Translations under genes and position numbers: made by a program
Shown: positions 15,947-24,315 of the stretch, in pieces
Position numbering within the stretch: position 1 is the first letter of the stretch
Layout of the letters: each line of letters starts with the position of its first letter
Assembly: GCA_964544475.1 (NCBI GenBank)
Contig: CAZJBS010000008.1
Span: forward strand, 62,001 to 126,000
DNA length: 64,000 bases
Reading direction: 5' to 3'
Source of the DNA: CAZJBS01 sp964544475
Lineage (GTDB): Bacteria; CLD3; SB21
Notes under the pieces: model-generated
Told to the model about the DNA's origin: nothing
Databases searched by the model: none
What the model saw: only the letters and a program-made list of their open reading frames with translations

Positions 15947-17824
15947 ATGCTCCTCATTCGTCGAAAAATAGGTTTTAAGCTGATCCTCATCGTCGGATTG
16001 GCATCGGTAGTCAGTATCGGTGTGTTTGCGTATTTCAACATTCGGTCGGTAAGTCAGGGGCTCGAAGCCGAGGTGGAACGCCACGCCAACCAGCTATCGG
16101 AAACCGTCAAACACAGCACGCGATTTGACATGCTATTCAACCAGCGTGAACGCATTCACCAGGCGATCACCAACATGGGTGAACAGGCCGGTATTTCGAG
16201 AATCCGTGTCCTGAACAAGAGCGGCGAAATCATGTATTCATCCCGGAAAGAGGACATCGGCAAGATGCTGGACAAAAAAGCCGAGAGTTGCTATGTCTGT
16301 CACGCCGCCGATGAGCCGCTGCAACGGCTGACCATCAAAGAACGAACGCGGGTGTTCCGGGTTCATCCGGATTCTGCGCGCATTCTGGGGATCATCAATC
16401 CAATTTACAATGAACGCTCATGCTGGGAGGCGTCGTGCCATGAGCACAGCCGCTACCAGACCGTTCTGGGCGTGCTGGATGTGACGATGTCCCTGGCCGA
16501 AGTCGATCAGGGTATCACCGGCATGGAAATGGATACGGGTATATTTGCCCTGTGCGCCTTTATTGCCTTGAGCCTGATCACCGGCTTTTTCGTCAAGCGA
16601 TGGGTTGATATTCCCGTGAAGGAGTTGTTGCACGCCACTCAGGAAGTGGCGGCGGGCAATATGGCGTATTCGATCAAGAACAGAGGTGACGACGAACTGG
16701 GCCAACTGGCCCAGTCGTTCAATCACATGACGGCCAAGTTGTCTGAAGCCCGCTTGCAGTTGTTTCAATCCGACAAGATGGCATCGCTGGGCCGTCTGGC
16801 GGCTGGTGTGGCGCATGAAATCAATAATCCATTGACGGGGGTATTAACGTACAGCAGTTTTTTACTGAAACGCACGTCGTATCAACCTGAACTGCAGGAA
16901 GACCTCAAGGTTATTGTCCGCGAGACATTGCGAAGCCGCGAGATTGTGAAGAGCCTTTTGGATTTTGCCCGCCAATCCGTGCCAAAGAAAAATGAAGCGG
17001 ATCTGAACGAGATTATTGCCCGCGCCCTGGGTGTTGTAGAAAATCAACTCACATTACGCCATGTCAAAGTCGTCAAGAATCTCGATCCGTCATTGCCAAA
17101 GGCCACGGTTGACTCCAATCAGATCCAGCAGGTTTTCATCAATCTTCTTGTCAATGCGTCCGATGCCATTGGAGAAGAAGGTGGCACGATCACATTGACT
17201 TCGTCACTGCTGACGCTGTCTCCTTTGGGAACGATGCAGATTAAGCGAGCCCAGTGTTCAAAGAGGCACAACCTGATGGATTCGGAATTCAAAGTCGCCG
17301 GCCTGCCCTCGATCAAGTTGCGCTTCAAACAGGACGGCCGGGATGGCTTTCTCTTTTTGGACCCCGTGTATGGCAGCTTTCGTCATCGGTACACGGCGGC
17401 GGTTGACGGTGACATTCCGGCAGAACTTTCTTGCCCTGAATGCGGCGTTTCTCTGATGGATGAAAGCGTCAAGTGTCCGCTCTGCAAATCACCCACGTTT
17501 CATTTTGAAATACCTGGCAAAGGGCAGTTTGAGAATTGTTCGCGCAGCGGCTGCGAGTGGCAACGATGGAAGCTGGTGGATGAGTCGGGTCAGCATGATT
17601 ACGCCGAGATGCGCATTCAGGATACGGGCCATGGCATAGCCAACGAGGATCTGCCCCGAATATTCGAGCCGTTTTTTTCCACGAAAGGTCAGAAGGGCAC
17701 GGGGCTCGGTTTGTCCGTCATATGGGGCATCGTTGACAACCACAATGGGAAGATCACTGTCGAAAGTGAGTATGGAAAAGGTACGACATTCACCATCCGG
17801 TTACCCGTGAAGGACATTCTGTGA
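15947..17824 (+). CDS. Haem-motif sensor histidine kinase with zinc-ribbon-like insert in the ATPase domain
   Basis: A 625-residue membrane kinase. Helix 1 spans about residues 10-30, then a periplasmic sensor (31-195) with C115YVCH119 and C159(x4)C164H165, a haem-c motif pair in one domain. Helix 2 is about 196-215, followed by HAMP (216-268), the phospho-acceptor helix with H290 (GVAHEINNP) and the ATPase domain. The N-box is N403 in LLVNASDA; the G1 box DTGHGI begins near 559 and G2 GTGLGLS near 584. Between them about 130 residues (421-551) are inserted with C437, C496-x2-C499, C510-x2-C513, C531 and C536, a zinc-ribbon-like pattern not usual in histidine kinases. It shares bases with the next gene (TGATG), a receiver. 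Confidence 0.85.
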   Translation: MLLIRRKIGFKLILIVGLASVVSIGVFAYFNIRSVSQGLEAEVERHANQLSETVKHSTRFDMLFNQRERIHQAITNMGEQAGISRIRVLNKSGEIMYSSRKEDIGKMLDKKAESCYVCHAADEPLQRLTIKERTRVFRVHPDSARILGIINPIYNERSCWEASCHEHSRYQTVLGVLDVTMSLAEVDQGITGMEMDTGIFALCAFIALSLITGFFVKRWVDIPVKELLHATQEVAAGNMAYSIKNRGDDELGQLAQSFNHMTAKLSEARLQLFQSDKMASLGRLAAGVAHEINNPLTGVLTYSSFLLKRTSYQPELQEDLKVIVRETLRSREIVKSLLDFARQSVPKKNEADLNEIIARALGVVENQLTLRHVKVVKNLDPSLPKATVDSNQIQQVFINLLVNASDAIGEEGGTITLTSSLLTLSPLGTMQIKRAQCSKRHNLMDSEFKVAGLPSIKLRFKQDGRDGFLFLDPVYGSFRHRYTAAVDGDIPAELSCPECGVSLMDESVKCPLCKSPTFHFEIPGKGQFENCSRSGCEWQRWKLVDESGQHDYAEMRIQDTGHGIANEDLPRIFEPFFSTKGQKGTGLGLSVIWGIVDNHNGKITVESEYGKGTTFTIRLPVKDIL

Positions 17825-18618
17825 TGAAAAAAGTCGGCCTATTGGTGATTGATGATGAGCCGGTAATCACCGAAGCGGTCGTTCGGATTTGCTCTTCCGA
17901 AGGATACTCGGTGGATGCTGTTTCGAATGCCAGGGATGCGGTGTCGCGGGCACAGACGGGCAACTATGGGGTCATACTGTGCGACATCATGATGCCCGAG
18001 ATGGACGGTTTTCAGTTCCTTGCCGAAATGGCGAGGAAGGAAATTCACACCCCGGTGATCATGTTGACGGGATATTCGACATTGGAGAATGCGGTGAAGT
18101 CGCTGTATGACGGCGCGATTGATTTCGTTCCGAAGCCCTTCACGGTGGATGAATTGGTGTCAGCCATCCGGCGCGCGACGCGGTATGGCGAAATTCAAGA
18201 AAGCCTGACAGCCGGAGTTGTGGGCGGGTCGTTGCCGTTTGTTCCGTGCCCGTCCAAATACTACCGGCTGGGGTATCGAAGCTGGGTTGTGGTGGACCAT
18301 GATGGCACCGCACAGATGGGCGCCACAAACTTATTTACCAGGACGACCGGAGAATTGGCCGGCATTCAGTTATTGCGCACCAACGATGAGGTGATTCAAG
18401 GCAGTTCTTGCGCTGAGTTGTTCTCATCAGATGGATATGCTCATCAGATTTTGTGCCCTCTGAGCGGACGTATTCTTGAAAAAAACGAGAAACTCTTGAA
18501 TTCGGTTTCCCTGATAGAAAAAGACCCCTACTTTGAAGGCTGGCTGTACCGGATCCTGCCATCCGACATGGAATACGAATTGCAGCACCTGATCCCATGC
18601 AGTTCAGATCGACTATGA
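17824..18618 (+). CDS. Receiver domain fused to a GcvH-like (lipoyl-type) domain, first copy
   Basis: A 264-residue protein. Residues 1-118 are a response-regulator receiver: acidic pair D10/D11, phospho-acceptor D54 (CDIMMPEMDG), T of MLTGY and K104 (VPKPF). Residues about 146-249 align to the glycine-cleavage H protein: YRSWVVVDHDGTAQMGATN, then ALCPLSG-like ILCPLSGRILEKNEK and DPYFEGWLYRILPSD, close to the H-protein DPYGEGWLI. The lipoyl-lysine site reads SSDGYAHQ, so the Lys of the ESVKA motif is missing. No DNA-binding output is present, hence signalling is probably protein-to-protein. The ATG at 17824 overlaps the kinase stop; GTG at 17821 is an alternative. Confidence 0.85.
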   Translation: MKKVGLLVIDDEPVITEAVVRICSSEGYSVDAVSNARDAVSRAQTGNYGVILCDIMMPEMDGFQFLAEMARKEIHTPVIMLTGYSTLENAVKSLYDGAIDFVPKPFTVDELVSAIRRATRYGEIQESLTAGVVGGSLPFVPCPSKYYRLGYRSWVVVDHDGTAQMGATNLFTRTTGELAGIQLLRTNDEVIQGSSCAELFSSDGYAHQILCPLSGRILEKNEKLLNSVSLIEKDPYFEGWLYRILPSDMEYELQHLIPCSSDRL

Positions 18619-18665
18619 TGAAACAACGAACCAAATAAAGCTATCAACCCAACAGGAGCCATGTC

Positions 18666-19817
18666 ATGGCACTATTTATTTTAGCTCTCGTACTCTTTGT
18701 CGTTCTCGACATCGCCATCCGGATGGTTGGGAAGCGCCTTCAGGAGAAAAAAGCCCGCGAAGAGCGGGAAGCCGCTTTGGCGGTCAGTTTGCGGCTGGAC
18801 TTCAGCCGCGAATCCAAGACTCTCAAGCGGGTTGATGTACCGAATCCGAAAGCGCGCATTCTCTGCGTCGACGATGAAGAAGTAGTTCTTGACAGTTTCA
18901 GGAAGATCCTCGTACTTGATGGTTACAACGTCGACACGGTCGAATCCGGCCAGGAGGCCCTCGGACTGATCCAGTCCAATCACTATGATTTTGTGTTCAC
19001 CGATTTGAAAATGCCATCCATGGACGGACAGGATGTGGTCAAATCGGTCAAGCACATTCGTCCGGATATTGATGTCGTCGTGATCACCGGCTATGCCACG
19101 GTCGAGTCGGCCGTCGATTGTATGAAGTTTGGGGCCATGGATTTTATCCAAAAGCCTTTCACCGAAGACGAACTGCTGGCGTTAACCAAGAAGTGTCTGT
19201 TCAAGAGACAGGAACGAATTCAGAAGCAGATCAAGCCGAAGGTCTTTGTGTCGCAATTTCCAGGCGCTGAATCCCTTCGTTCGACCGAATTTACGATACC
19301 GGGTGGCATCTTCATATCCCCGAACCATTGCTGGGTGGCCATGGAACCGGAGGGCAGCGTTCATGTGGGGATAGACGACTTTGCCAAGAAGTTGATTGGC
19401 CGCGTCGACGGCATCGACGTTCCTAATCTTGGGATGTCTGTGAAGGTTGGACAATCACTGTTTGCCGTGAAACAAGGACAACGGGCGCTGCGGTTCACGT
19501 CACCGGTCAGTGGTACGATATCAAAAATCAATGCCGGCTTGGCCCAGGAACCCGCCCGCCTGGATGCAACACCATATGACAATAATTGGATTTGTGTCAT
19601 TGATCCGGAGCGCATCGACGCGGACCTGAAAGCCCTGAAAATCGGCAAATCGGCCGTGGACTTCTATCAGGAAGACATTGAATCATTCCAGACGGCGGTC
19701 AAAGACATGTTGAATCCTGAGCAGGGCGTTGACGGGAATCAGTTGTTCCTTGGTGAACTCGAAAACCTGAACGACAAGAACTGGAATGTTCTGACAGCCA
19801 GGTTCTTTGAGCGATAG
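18666..19817 (+). CDS. Membrane-anchored receiver-GcvH-like fusion, second copy
   Basis: A 383-residue protein. An N-terminal hydrophobic helix (residues 2-19) is followed by a basic, coiled stretch (22-55), so this receiver is probably tethered to the inner membrane. The receiver (64-180) has D69/D70, phospho-acceptor D113 (FTDLKMP) and K163 (QKPF). Residues about 205-315 are GcvH-like: CWVAMEPEGSVHVGIDDFAK and TSPVSGTISKIN match the H-protein strands, but the residue at the lipoyl-lysine position is a glutamine or arginine (region KQGQRAL), so lipoylation looks lost. A 65-residue tail follows. AGGAG lies at 18654-18658. It is a paralogue of the gene before it, with the extra anchor. Confidence 0.85.
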   Translation: MALFILALVLFVVLDIAIRMVGKRLQEKKAREEREAALAVSLRLDFSRESKTLKRVDVPNPKARILCVDDEEVVLDSFRKILVLDGYNVDTVESGQEALGLIQSNHYDFVFTDLKMPSMDGQDVVKSVKHIRPDIDVVVITGYATVESAVDCMKFGAMDFIQKPFTEDELLALTKKCLFKRQERIQKQIKPKVFVSQFPGAESLRSTEFTIPGGIFISPNHCWVAMEPEGSVHVGIDDFAKKLIGRVDGIDVPNLGMSVKVGQSLFAVKQGQRALRFTSPVSGTISKINAGLAQEPARLDATPYDNNWICVIDPERIDADLKALKIGKSAVDFYQEDIESFQTAVKDMLNPEQGVDGNQLFLGELENLNDKNWNVLTARFFER

Positions 19818-19845
19818 GAATTGATCGGCCAGATGGAAAGGTGAG

Positions 19846-19874
19846 TTGATTGCTGGCGCTGAAATGCCTACATT
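19846..19874 (+). promoter_or_regulatory. Sigma-70-like promoter for the DUF4234 gene
   Basis: TTGATT (19846-19851) and TACATT (19869-19874) are 17 bases apart. Transcription would begin near 19881, about 33 bases before the ATG at 19914, which has GAGGAGG directly upstream. This marks the end of the redox-signalling block. Confidence 0.5.
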
Positions 19875-19913
19875 GAATGCAACCTATTCTCAAAGCAAAC
19901 ATGAGGAGGATGT

Positions 19914-20258
19914 ATGGCTATCCAGATCAAAAAACGGAACATGCTGGCTCAGGTTGGACTCTGCATTATCACGTGCGGCTTGTACGTGATTTACTGGTTC
20001 TATCAGACCTGCGAAGAAATGAAGTCCGTAGCCAACGATACCGAAACGTCGTCGGCATTGCTGACGGTCTTGCTGTTCATACCCTTTGGAGCCTTTTTCT
20101 CGTACTACAAGTATGGCGAATTGTATGAGAAAGTCACCGGGGGCAGTTTCAACCGGTGGTTGCTTTGGGTTATCTGGATGGTTTTTGCTCCCGCCGTGTG
20201 GTTTATTGTCCAAACCGATCTTAACAAGAGAGCAGAAGGCACCGCCACAACCGCTTGA
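19914..20258 (+). CDS. DUF4234 family small membrane protein
   Basis: A 114-residue protein with about three membrane helices. The segment QVGLCIITCGLYVIYWFYQT near the N-terminus, with a Tyr/Trp-rich helix following a basic KKRN stretch, is the hallmark of the DUF4234 family. The role of this family is unknown. A strong Shine-Dalgarno (GAGGAGG, 19901-19907) precedes the ATG. It is followed after six bases by an alcohol dehydrogenase. Confidence 0.75.
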   Translation: MAIQIKKRNMLAQVGLCIITCGLYVIYWFYQTCEEMKSVANDTETSSALLTVLLFIPFGAFFSYYKYGELYEKVTGGSFNRWLLWVIWMVFAPAVWFIVQTDLNKRAEGTATTA

Positions 20259-20264
20259 TGAGCG

Positions 20265-21263
20265 ATGCTGGCCATGGTTCTGCATGAGGCGGGGGATTGC
20301 CTCCGGGCCGGAGACGTACCGATACCTGAACCGGATGTCGGGCAGATTCTGATCAAAGTGGAAGCCTGTGCCGTGTGCCGTACGGATTTGCACATCTTGG
20401 ACGGCGATTTGAAAAGAGCCTGTCTGCCTTTGATTCCGGGGCACGAGGTGATCGGACGCGTGGTGAAGTGTGGCCCGCGCGTCGAACAATGGAAAATCGG
20501 AAGTCGGGTGGCTGTTCCATGGCTGGCCCATGCGTGTGGGACATGCGATTTTTGCAGGACAGATATGGAAAATTTGTGTGACGCGGCCAAATTTACAGGC
20601 TATGATGTGAATGGAGGATATGCAGAATACATGCTTGCAAACGCACAATTTGTTTTTGGAATGCGGCAAGACGGTGATCCCGTGCACCTTGCTCCTTTGA
20701 TGTGCGCCGGGTTGATAGGATTCAGGTCATACGCGATGGCCGGACCCGGTTTGAAAGTGGGTCTTTTCGGATTTGGCGCCGCGGCTCACCTGATAACCCA
20801 GGTTGCGCGCTTCGAACAACGCCGTGTCTTCGCCTTCGTCCGGAATGGAGACACCCAAGGTTTGGCCTTTGCCCGCAAAATGGGCGTTTACTGGGCCGGC
20901 TTTTCCGGGGAAATGCCCCCGGAAGACCTGGATAGCGCCATTATCTTTGCCCCGGTCGGCGAGCTTGTGCCTCACGCCCTTAGATGTGTGCGAAAGGGAG
21001 GTACGGTCGTCTGCGGCGGCATCCATATGAGCGACATTCCGCAGTTTTCATATGATCTACTGTGGGGAGAAAGGTCTGTCAAATCGGTCGCCAATCTCAC
21101 CCGGAAAGACGGCGAGGCGTTTCTTGACCTGGCGTTTCGTATTCCCATCGAAACAACAACTACGACCTATCCGCTGAGCAGGGCCAATGAGGCCTTGCAG
21201 GATTTAAGACGAGGTACCCTTAACGGGACGGCCGTTTTGATTCCGGACGAATTGACGACATAA
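20265..21263 (+). CDS. Zinc-dependent alcohol dehydrogenase (MDR superfamily)
   Basis: A 332-residue medium-chain dehydrogenase/reductase. Catalytic zinc ligands lie in CAVCRTDLH (Cys) and PGHEVIGRV (His/Glu). The structural-zinc loop is C-G-T-C-D-F-C-R-x6-C, the typical CxxCxxCxxxxxxxC arrangement. The nucleotide-binding GLFGFGAAAHLITQVARF fits a Rossmann GxGxxA motif. The pattern LPLIPGHEVIGRVV resembles AdhA-like primary-alcohol or aldehyde dehydrogenases. The substrate is not deducible. It begins 6 bases after the DUF4234 gene and ends 3 bases before the PAP2-like gene, so the three probably form one operon. Confidence 0.9.
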   Translation: MLAMVLHEAGDCLRAGDVPIPEPDVGQILIKVEACAVCRTDLHILDGDLKRACLPLIPGHEVIGRVVKCGPRVEQWKIGSRVAVPWLAHACGTCDFCRTDMENLCDAAKFTGYDVNGGYAEYMLANAQFVFGMRQDGDPVHLAPLMCAGLIGFRSYAMAGPGLKVGLFGFGAAAHLITQVARFEQRRVFAFVRNGDTQGLAFARKMGVYWAGFSGEMPPEDLDSAIIFAPVGELVPHALRCVRKGGTVVCGGIHMSDIPQFSYDLLWGERSVKSVANLTRKDGEAFLDLAFRIPIETTTTTYPLSRANEALQDLRRGTLNGTAVLIPDELTT

Positions 21264-21266
21264 CAC

Positions 21267-21905
21267 ATGTGGTTTGTAACTGAAACCGTCTCCGGTTGGC
21301 GCGACGAACTTGGAAAACCCGGTTTCAGAAGAGAGAGCGCCGCCACGATGGCGCTTTTGGCTGCCGTGCTCGCCGGTTTTGCCAGGTTTGTGATGTGGGT
21401 TGAATCACGGCCCGGAGTTGAATTGAGGGATCCCATCCTGCAACTGTTCCAGCCCATCAACCTGACGTGGCTGACATTCGTCATGATCTATGTCGGACTG
21501 CTGACGGCCTTGCTCTACCTGATCCGCTTTCCGAGAGCCTGTTTGTCGGCGCTGCAGGCGTACATGGCGATGATTCTGGTCAGGATGCTTGTCATGTGGG
21601 TCCTTCCTCTGAATCCTCCCGCATCGATGATCGTTCTCAAAGATCCTTTGGTTGAGTTTTTTGGTTCGGGGCAATCGTTGACGAGAGACCTCTTTTTTTC
21701 AGGCCACACGGCCACGATGTTTCTGCTGTCTCTTGTTTGTCCGCACCCGTTTTTGAAAAAACTCTTTGTCGGACTGACAATGGTTGTTGGCGTGTGTGTC
21801 GTCGCCCAGCATGTCCACTACGCCATCGACGTGATCGCGGCGCCTTTTTTTGCCTACGGGGCGTTTCGTCTCGTGGGATTACGGCATTTGCAAAAACCTT
21901 GTTAA
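21267..21905 (+). CDS. PAP2-like (PAP2_C / sphingomyelin-synthase-like) membrane phosphatase
   Basis: A 212-residue polytopic protein with about five to six membrane helices. The catalytic triad pattern of the PAP2_C family is visible: FSGHTATMF (His of SGHT) near residue 148 and HVHYAIDVIAAPFF (His and Asp of HYxxDV) near residue 188. Members act on lipid phosphates or transfer phosphocholine-type headgroups; the specific reaction here is unknown. It sits in the DUF4234-ADH-PAP2 string and overlaps the promoter of the next gene. Confidence 0.75.
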   Translation: MWFVTETVSGWRDELGKPGFRRESAATMALLAAVLAGFARFVMWVESRPGVELRDPILQLFQPINLTWLTFVMIYVGLLTALLYLIRFPRACLSALQAYMAMILVRMLVMWVLPLNPPASMIVLKDPLVEFFGSGQSLTRDLFFSGHTATMFLLSLVCPHPFLKKLFVGLTMVVGVCVVAQHVHYAIDVIAAPFFAYGAFRLVGLRHLQKPC

Positions 21906-21927
21906 AGAGTCGATCATCCGTTACATT
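21899..21927 (+). promoter_or_regulatory. Sigma-70-like promoter for the 3-hydroxyacyl-CoA dehydrogenase
   Basis: TTGTTA (21899-21904) and TACATT (21922-21927) with a 17-base spacer. The -35 element overlaps the stop codon region of the upstream PAP2-like gene. The predicted leader is about 34 bases before the ATG at 21968. Confidence 0.5.
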
Positions 21928-21967
21928 TGACTGCCATTCTTGGAAGAATCACATCAGGAGAATAACC

Positions 21968-22825
21968 ATGGAAATCAAGACTGTTGGTGTTGTCGGAGCC
22001 GGAACCATGGGGAACGGTATCGCCCATGTTTTTTCACAAAGCGGTTTTTCAGTTCATTTGATCGATGTCAAGAGCGAACTGCTGGATCGGGCCCTGGCAA
22101 CGATTGACAAGAACATGACCCGTCAGGTGTCCAAAGGGAGCCTGACCGAAGACGGAAAAAGGGCGGCGTTGGCGCGAATCAAATCCGGCACCCGTCTTGA
22201 AGATGCCGGCGATTGCGGACTGGTCGTCGAGGCCGCGTCCGAAAATGCGGAAGTGAAGAAGTCCATATTTCGTTCCCTCGATACTATTTGCGCACCCGAG
22301 GCGATTCTCGCGACGAACACATCGTCGATTTCAATCACAGAGATAGCCGCCGTGACTGCGCGTCCGGATAAGGTCATCGGTATGCATTTCATGAATCCCG
22401 TTCCGATCATGCAACTTGTGGAGATCATTCGCGGACTGGCTACTTCCGACGCAACGTATGCTGTGGTCAAGGGCCTGACCGAAAAACTAGGCAAGACGCC
22501 GGTCGAGGTTAACGACTTTCCCGGTTTTATTTCCAATCGTGTGCTCATGCCCATGATCAATGAAGCCGTCGTGTGCCTCATGGAAGGCGTTGCGACGAAG
22601 GAGGCCATTGACGCCGTTATGAAATTGGGCATGAATCATCCCATGGGTCCCCTGCAATTGGCGGATTTTATCGGTCTTGACGTCTGCCTGTCGATCATGA
22701 ACGTCTTGCACGACGGATTGGGCGATGACAAATACCGACCGTGCCCCTTGTTGAAAAAAATGGTCACGGCGGGCTATTTGGGAGTAAAAAGTGGTCAGGG
22801 TTTTTATGTTTATCCAAAGAAATAA
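21968..22825 (+). CDS. 3-hydroxybutyryl-CoA (3-hydroxyacyl-CoA) dehydrogenase
   Basis: A 285-residue NAD-dependent dehydrogenase that oxidises the 3-hydroxyl of short-chain acyl-CoA, used in fatty-acid or butyrate metabolism. The N-terminal nucleotide fold GVVGAGTMGNGIAHVFSQSG is unmistakable, followed by ATNTSSISITEIA and GMHFMNPVPIMQLVEII and the C-terminal region NHPMGPLQLADFIGLDV, all family signatures. The catalytic His lies in HFMNPVP. The in-frame extension back to 21737 overlaps the previous gene; the ATG at 21968 has AGGAG upstream and starts exactly at the conserved N-terminus. Length is typical (about 280). Confidence 0.95.
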   Translation: MEIKTVGVVGAGTMGNGIAHVFSQSGFSVHLIDVKSELLDRALATIDKNMTRQVSKGSLTEDGKRAALARIKSGTRLEDAGDCGLVVEAASENAEVKKSIFRSLDTICAPEAILATNTSSISITEIAAVTARPDKVIGMHFMNPVPIMQLVEIIRGLATSDATYAVVKGLTEKLGKTPVEVNDFPGFISNRVLMPMINEAVVCLMEGVATKEAIDAVMKLGMNHPMGPLQLADFIGLDVCLSIMNVLHDGLGDDKYRPCPLLKKMVTAGYLGVKSGQGFYVYPKK

Positions 22826-22843
22826 CCGACGCGAGGAGAGACT

Positions 22844-24211
22844 ATGAAAAAAATTGCCACGTTGGCTGCTACGCTGGCCGTCGTTTTGCTCCTGTCAACT
22901 TTGACCGCTACCGCTCAGGTGAAAAAGCGGATTGCCGTCCTTCCATTTAAGAACAAGGGAGGGAAAGAGAAACATGCATGGCTTAGCGAGGGATTTTCGA
23001 CGACACTGACCGATGGTCTTCAGCAGATTCAGGCCATTTACGTGGTTGACCGCAATCAGGTCAACAGTGTCGTCAAGAAAGCGGGCTATTCCAACGACGA
23101 TCTGTTTACGTCCAAGGCGGCATATGAAATCGGCAAACAACTGGGACTCGACTATGTCATCATCGGCGCCTACAACATGCGTGGCAAGGATTCGATCGAC
23201 TGTTTTGCCATCGTCGTGGACGGCAAGAAGGAAGGCGAGTACATCAAAACGTGCAGCCCTCGTTCGGTAAGGCCTATGGCCAATCTTTGGCAGGTCTACG
23301 ACAAGATGATCGATGCCGTTTGCAAGACGGAATGTTTCAACGTAACCGTCACGGCGAATGAACAGAAACAGATCAAAGCGATCACCGCCAATACAGAAAA
23401 TGTTTCGGCGTATGAGTATTACATCAAGGGACGCAAGGAACATCTCAAGTATTCCGTGATGGGCTATGAGAAGGCCATCGGATGGTACGACAAGGCCCTT
23501 GAGTTGGATCCAAACTACGCGCTGGCCCTCGGCGCGAAAGGGGAGGCGGAGGCCTTCTGGGGATACCAGATGGAGTTAAATAGCGAAGATTACAAGCCGA
23601 TGTATGACCGGGCTATGGCAAACGTGCAGAAAGCGCTCGGGCTATCGCCGACCATTGGTTCCATTCACCGGAACATGGCGACAACGTTTCAGATGTTGCG
23701 GCGTTTCGACGATGCCAATTCCGAGGCGAGGAAGGCCGTGGACCTCAACCCCAACGACGCGGAAGGTTGGTACCAACTCTGGCGGTCGTATTCCACGGAC
23801 GTCAATGCGACAGAAATACAAAAAGCGCTGGAAATCAGCCCGTACCTTCCGGTGGCCAATCTGACCGTCGGCAACGCATATATGGATAACAAAGACTATT
23901 TAAAAGCTGAGGAATACTACAAGAAGTCGCTGGTCGGCAACGAAGACTACGAGTTGGCGCATGCCAACATGGGCAATTTGTATTTTACTCTGCAGCGTTA
24001 TGATGAGGCCATTTACCACCTGAAGCGATCCCTCGAAATCAAGCCCAAATATGCGTACTCTCTTTACATGCTCGGACTTGTCTACTGGTATCAAGGCAAA
24101 TGGGCCGACGTGATCGATTCCTGGGAAAAATGTCTTCAAGTGGACCCAAACCACCAACAAGCGCTTGAATGGCTGCCGCAAGCCCGACAGAAACTTGCCG
24201 GCGGGCAGTAA
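22844..24211 (+). CDS. Secreted CsgG/TolB-N-like domain protein with tetratricopeptide repeats
   Basis: A 455-residue protein with a Sec signal peptide (residues 1-24, ending TATAQ). Residues 25-160 match the start of CsgG/FlgO/TolB-N-type domains: KKRIAVLPFKNKGGKEKHAWLSEGFSTTLTDGL and LGLDYVIIGAYNMRG. Residues about 190-450 carry roughly seven TPR units, e.g. ALELDPNYALALGAKGEAEA, AVDLNPNDAEGWYQLW, SLEIKPKYAYSLYMLG and CLQVDPNHQQALEWL. It is followed by a clear terminator, so its transcript likely ends there. A periplasmic protein-interaction role is inferred; no enzyme motif is seen. Confidence 0.8.
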   Translation: MKKIATLAATLAVVLLLSTLTATAQVKKRIAVLPFKNKGGKEKHAWLSEGFSTTLTDGLQQIQAIYVVDRNQVNSVVKKAGYSNDDLFTSKAAYEIGKQLGLDYVIIGAYNMRGKDSIDCFAIVVDGKKEGEYIKTCSPRSVRPMANLWQVYDKMIDAVCKTECFNVTVTANEQKQIKAITANTENVSAYEYYIKGRKEHLKYSVMGYEKAIGWYDKALELDPNYALALGAKGEAEAFWGYQMELNSEDYKPMYDRAMANVQKALGLSPTIGSIHRNMATTFQMLRRFDDANSEARKAVDLNPNDAEGWYQLWRSYSTDVNATEIQKALEISPYLPVANLTVGNAYMDNKDYLKAEEYYKKSLVGNEDYELAHANMGNLYFTLQRYDEAIYHLKRSLEIKPKYAYSLYMLGLVYWYQGKWADVIDSWEKCLQVDPNHQQALEWLPQARQKLAGGQ

Positions 24212-24233
24212 TGCCGTCATGAATGGATCGCAG

Positions 24234-24276
24234 AGAGGCTGTTTGGCGTCGCTGGGCAGCCTCTTTGATTTTGATT
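24234..24276 (+). terminator. Rho-independent terminator after the CsgG/TPR gene
   Basis: AGAGGCTG (24234-24241) and CAGCCTCT (24257-24264) form a perfect 8-base stem with a 15-base loop, followed by TTGATTTTGATT. It closes the transcript of the 21968-24211 genes and precedes the unrelated peptidase gene. Confidence 0.65.
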
Positions 24277-24315
24277 GCACCACCCATTCTTGACAGGTTT
24301 GGCGCTTGAAATAAC

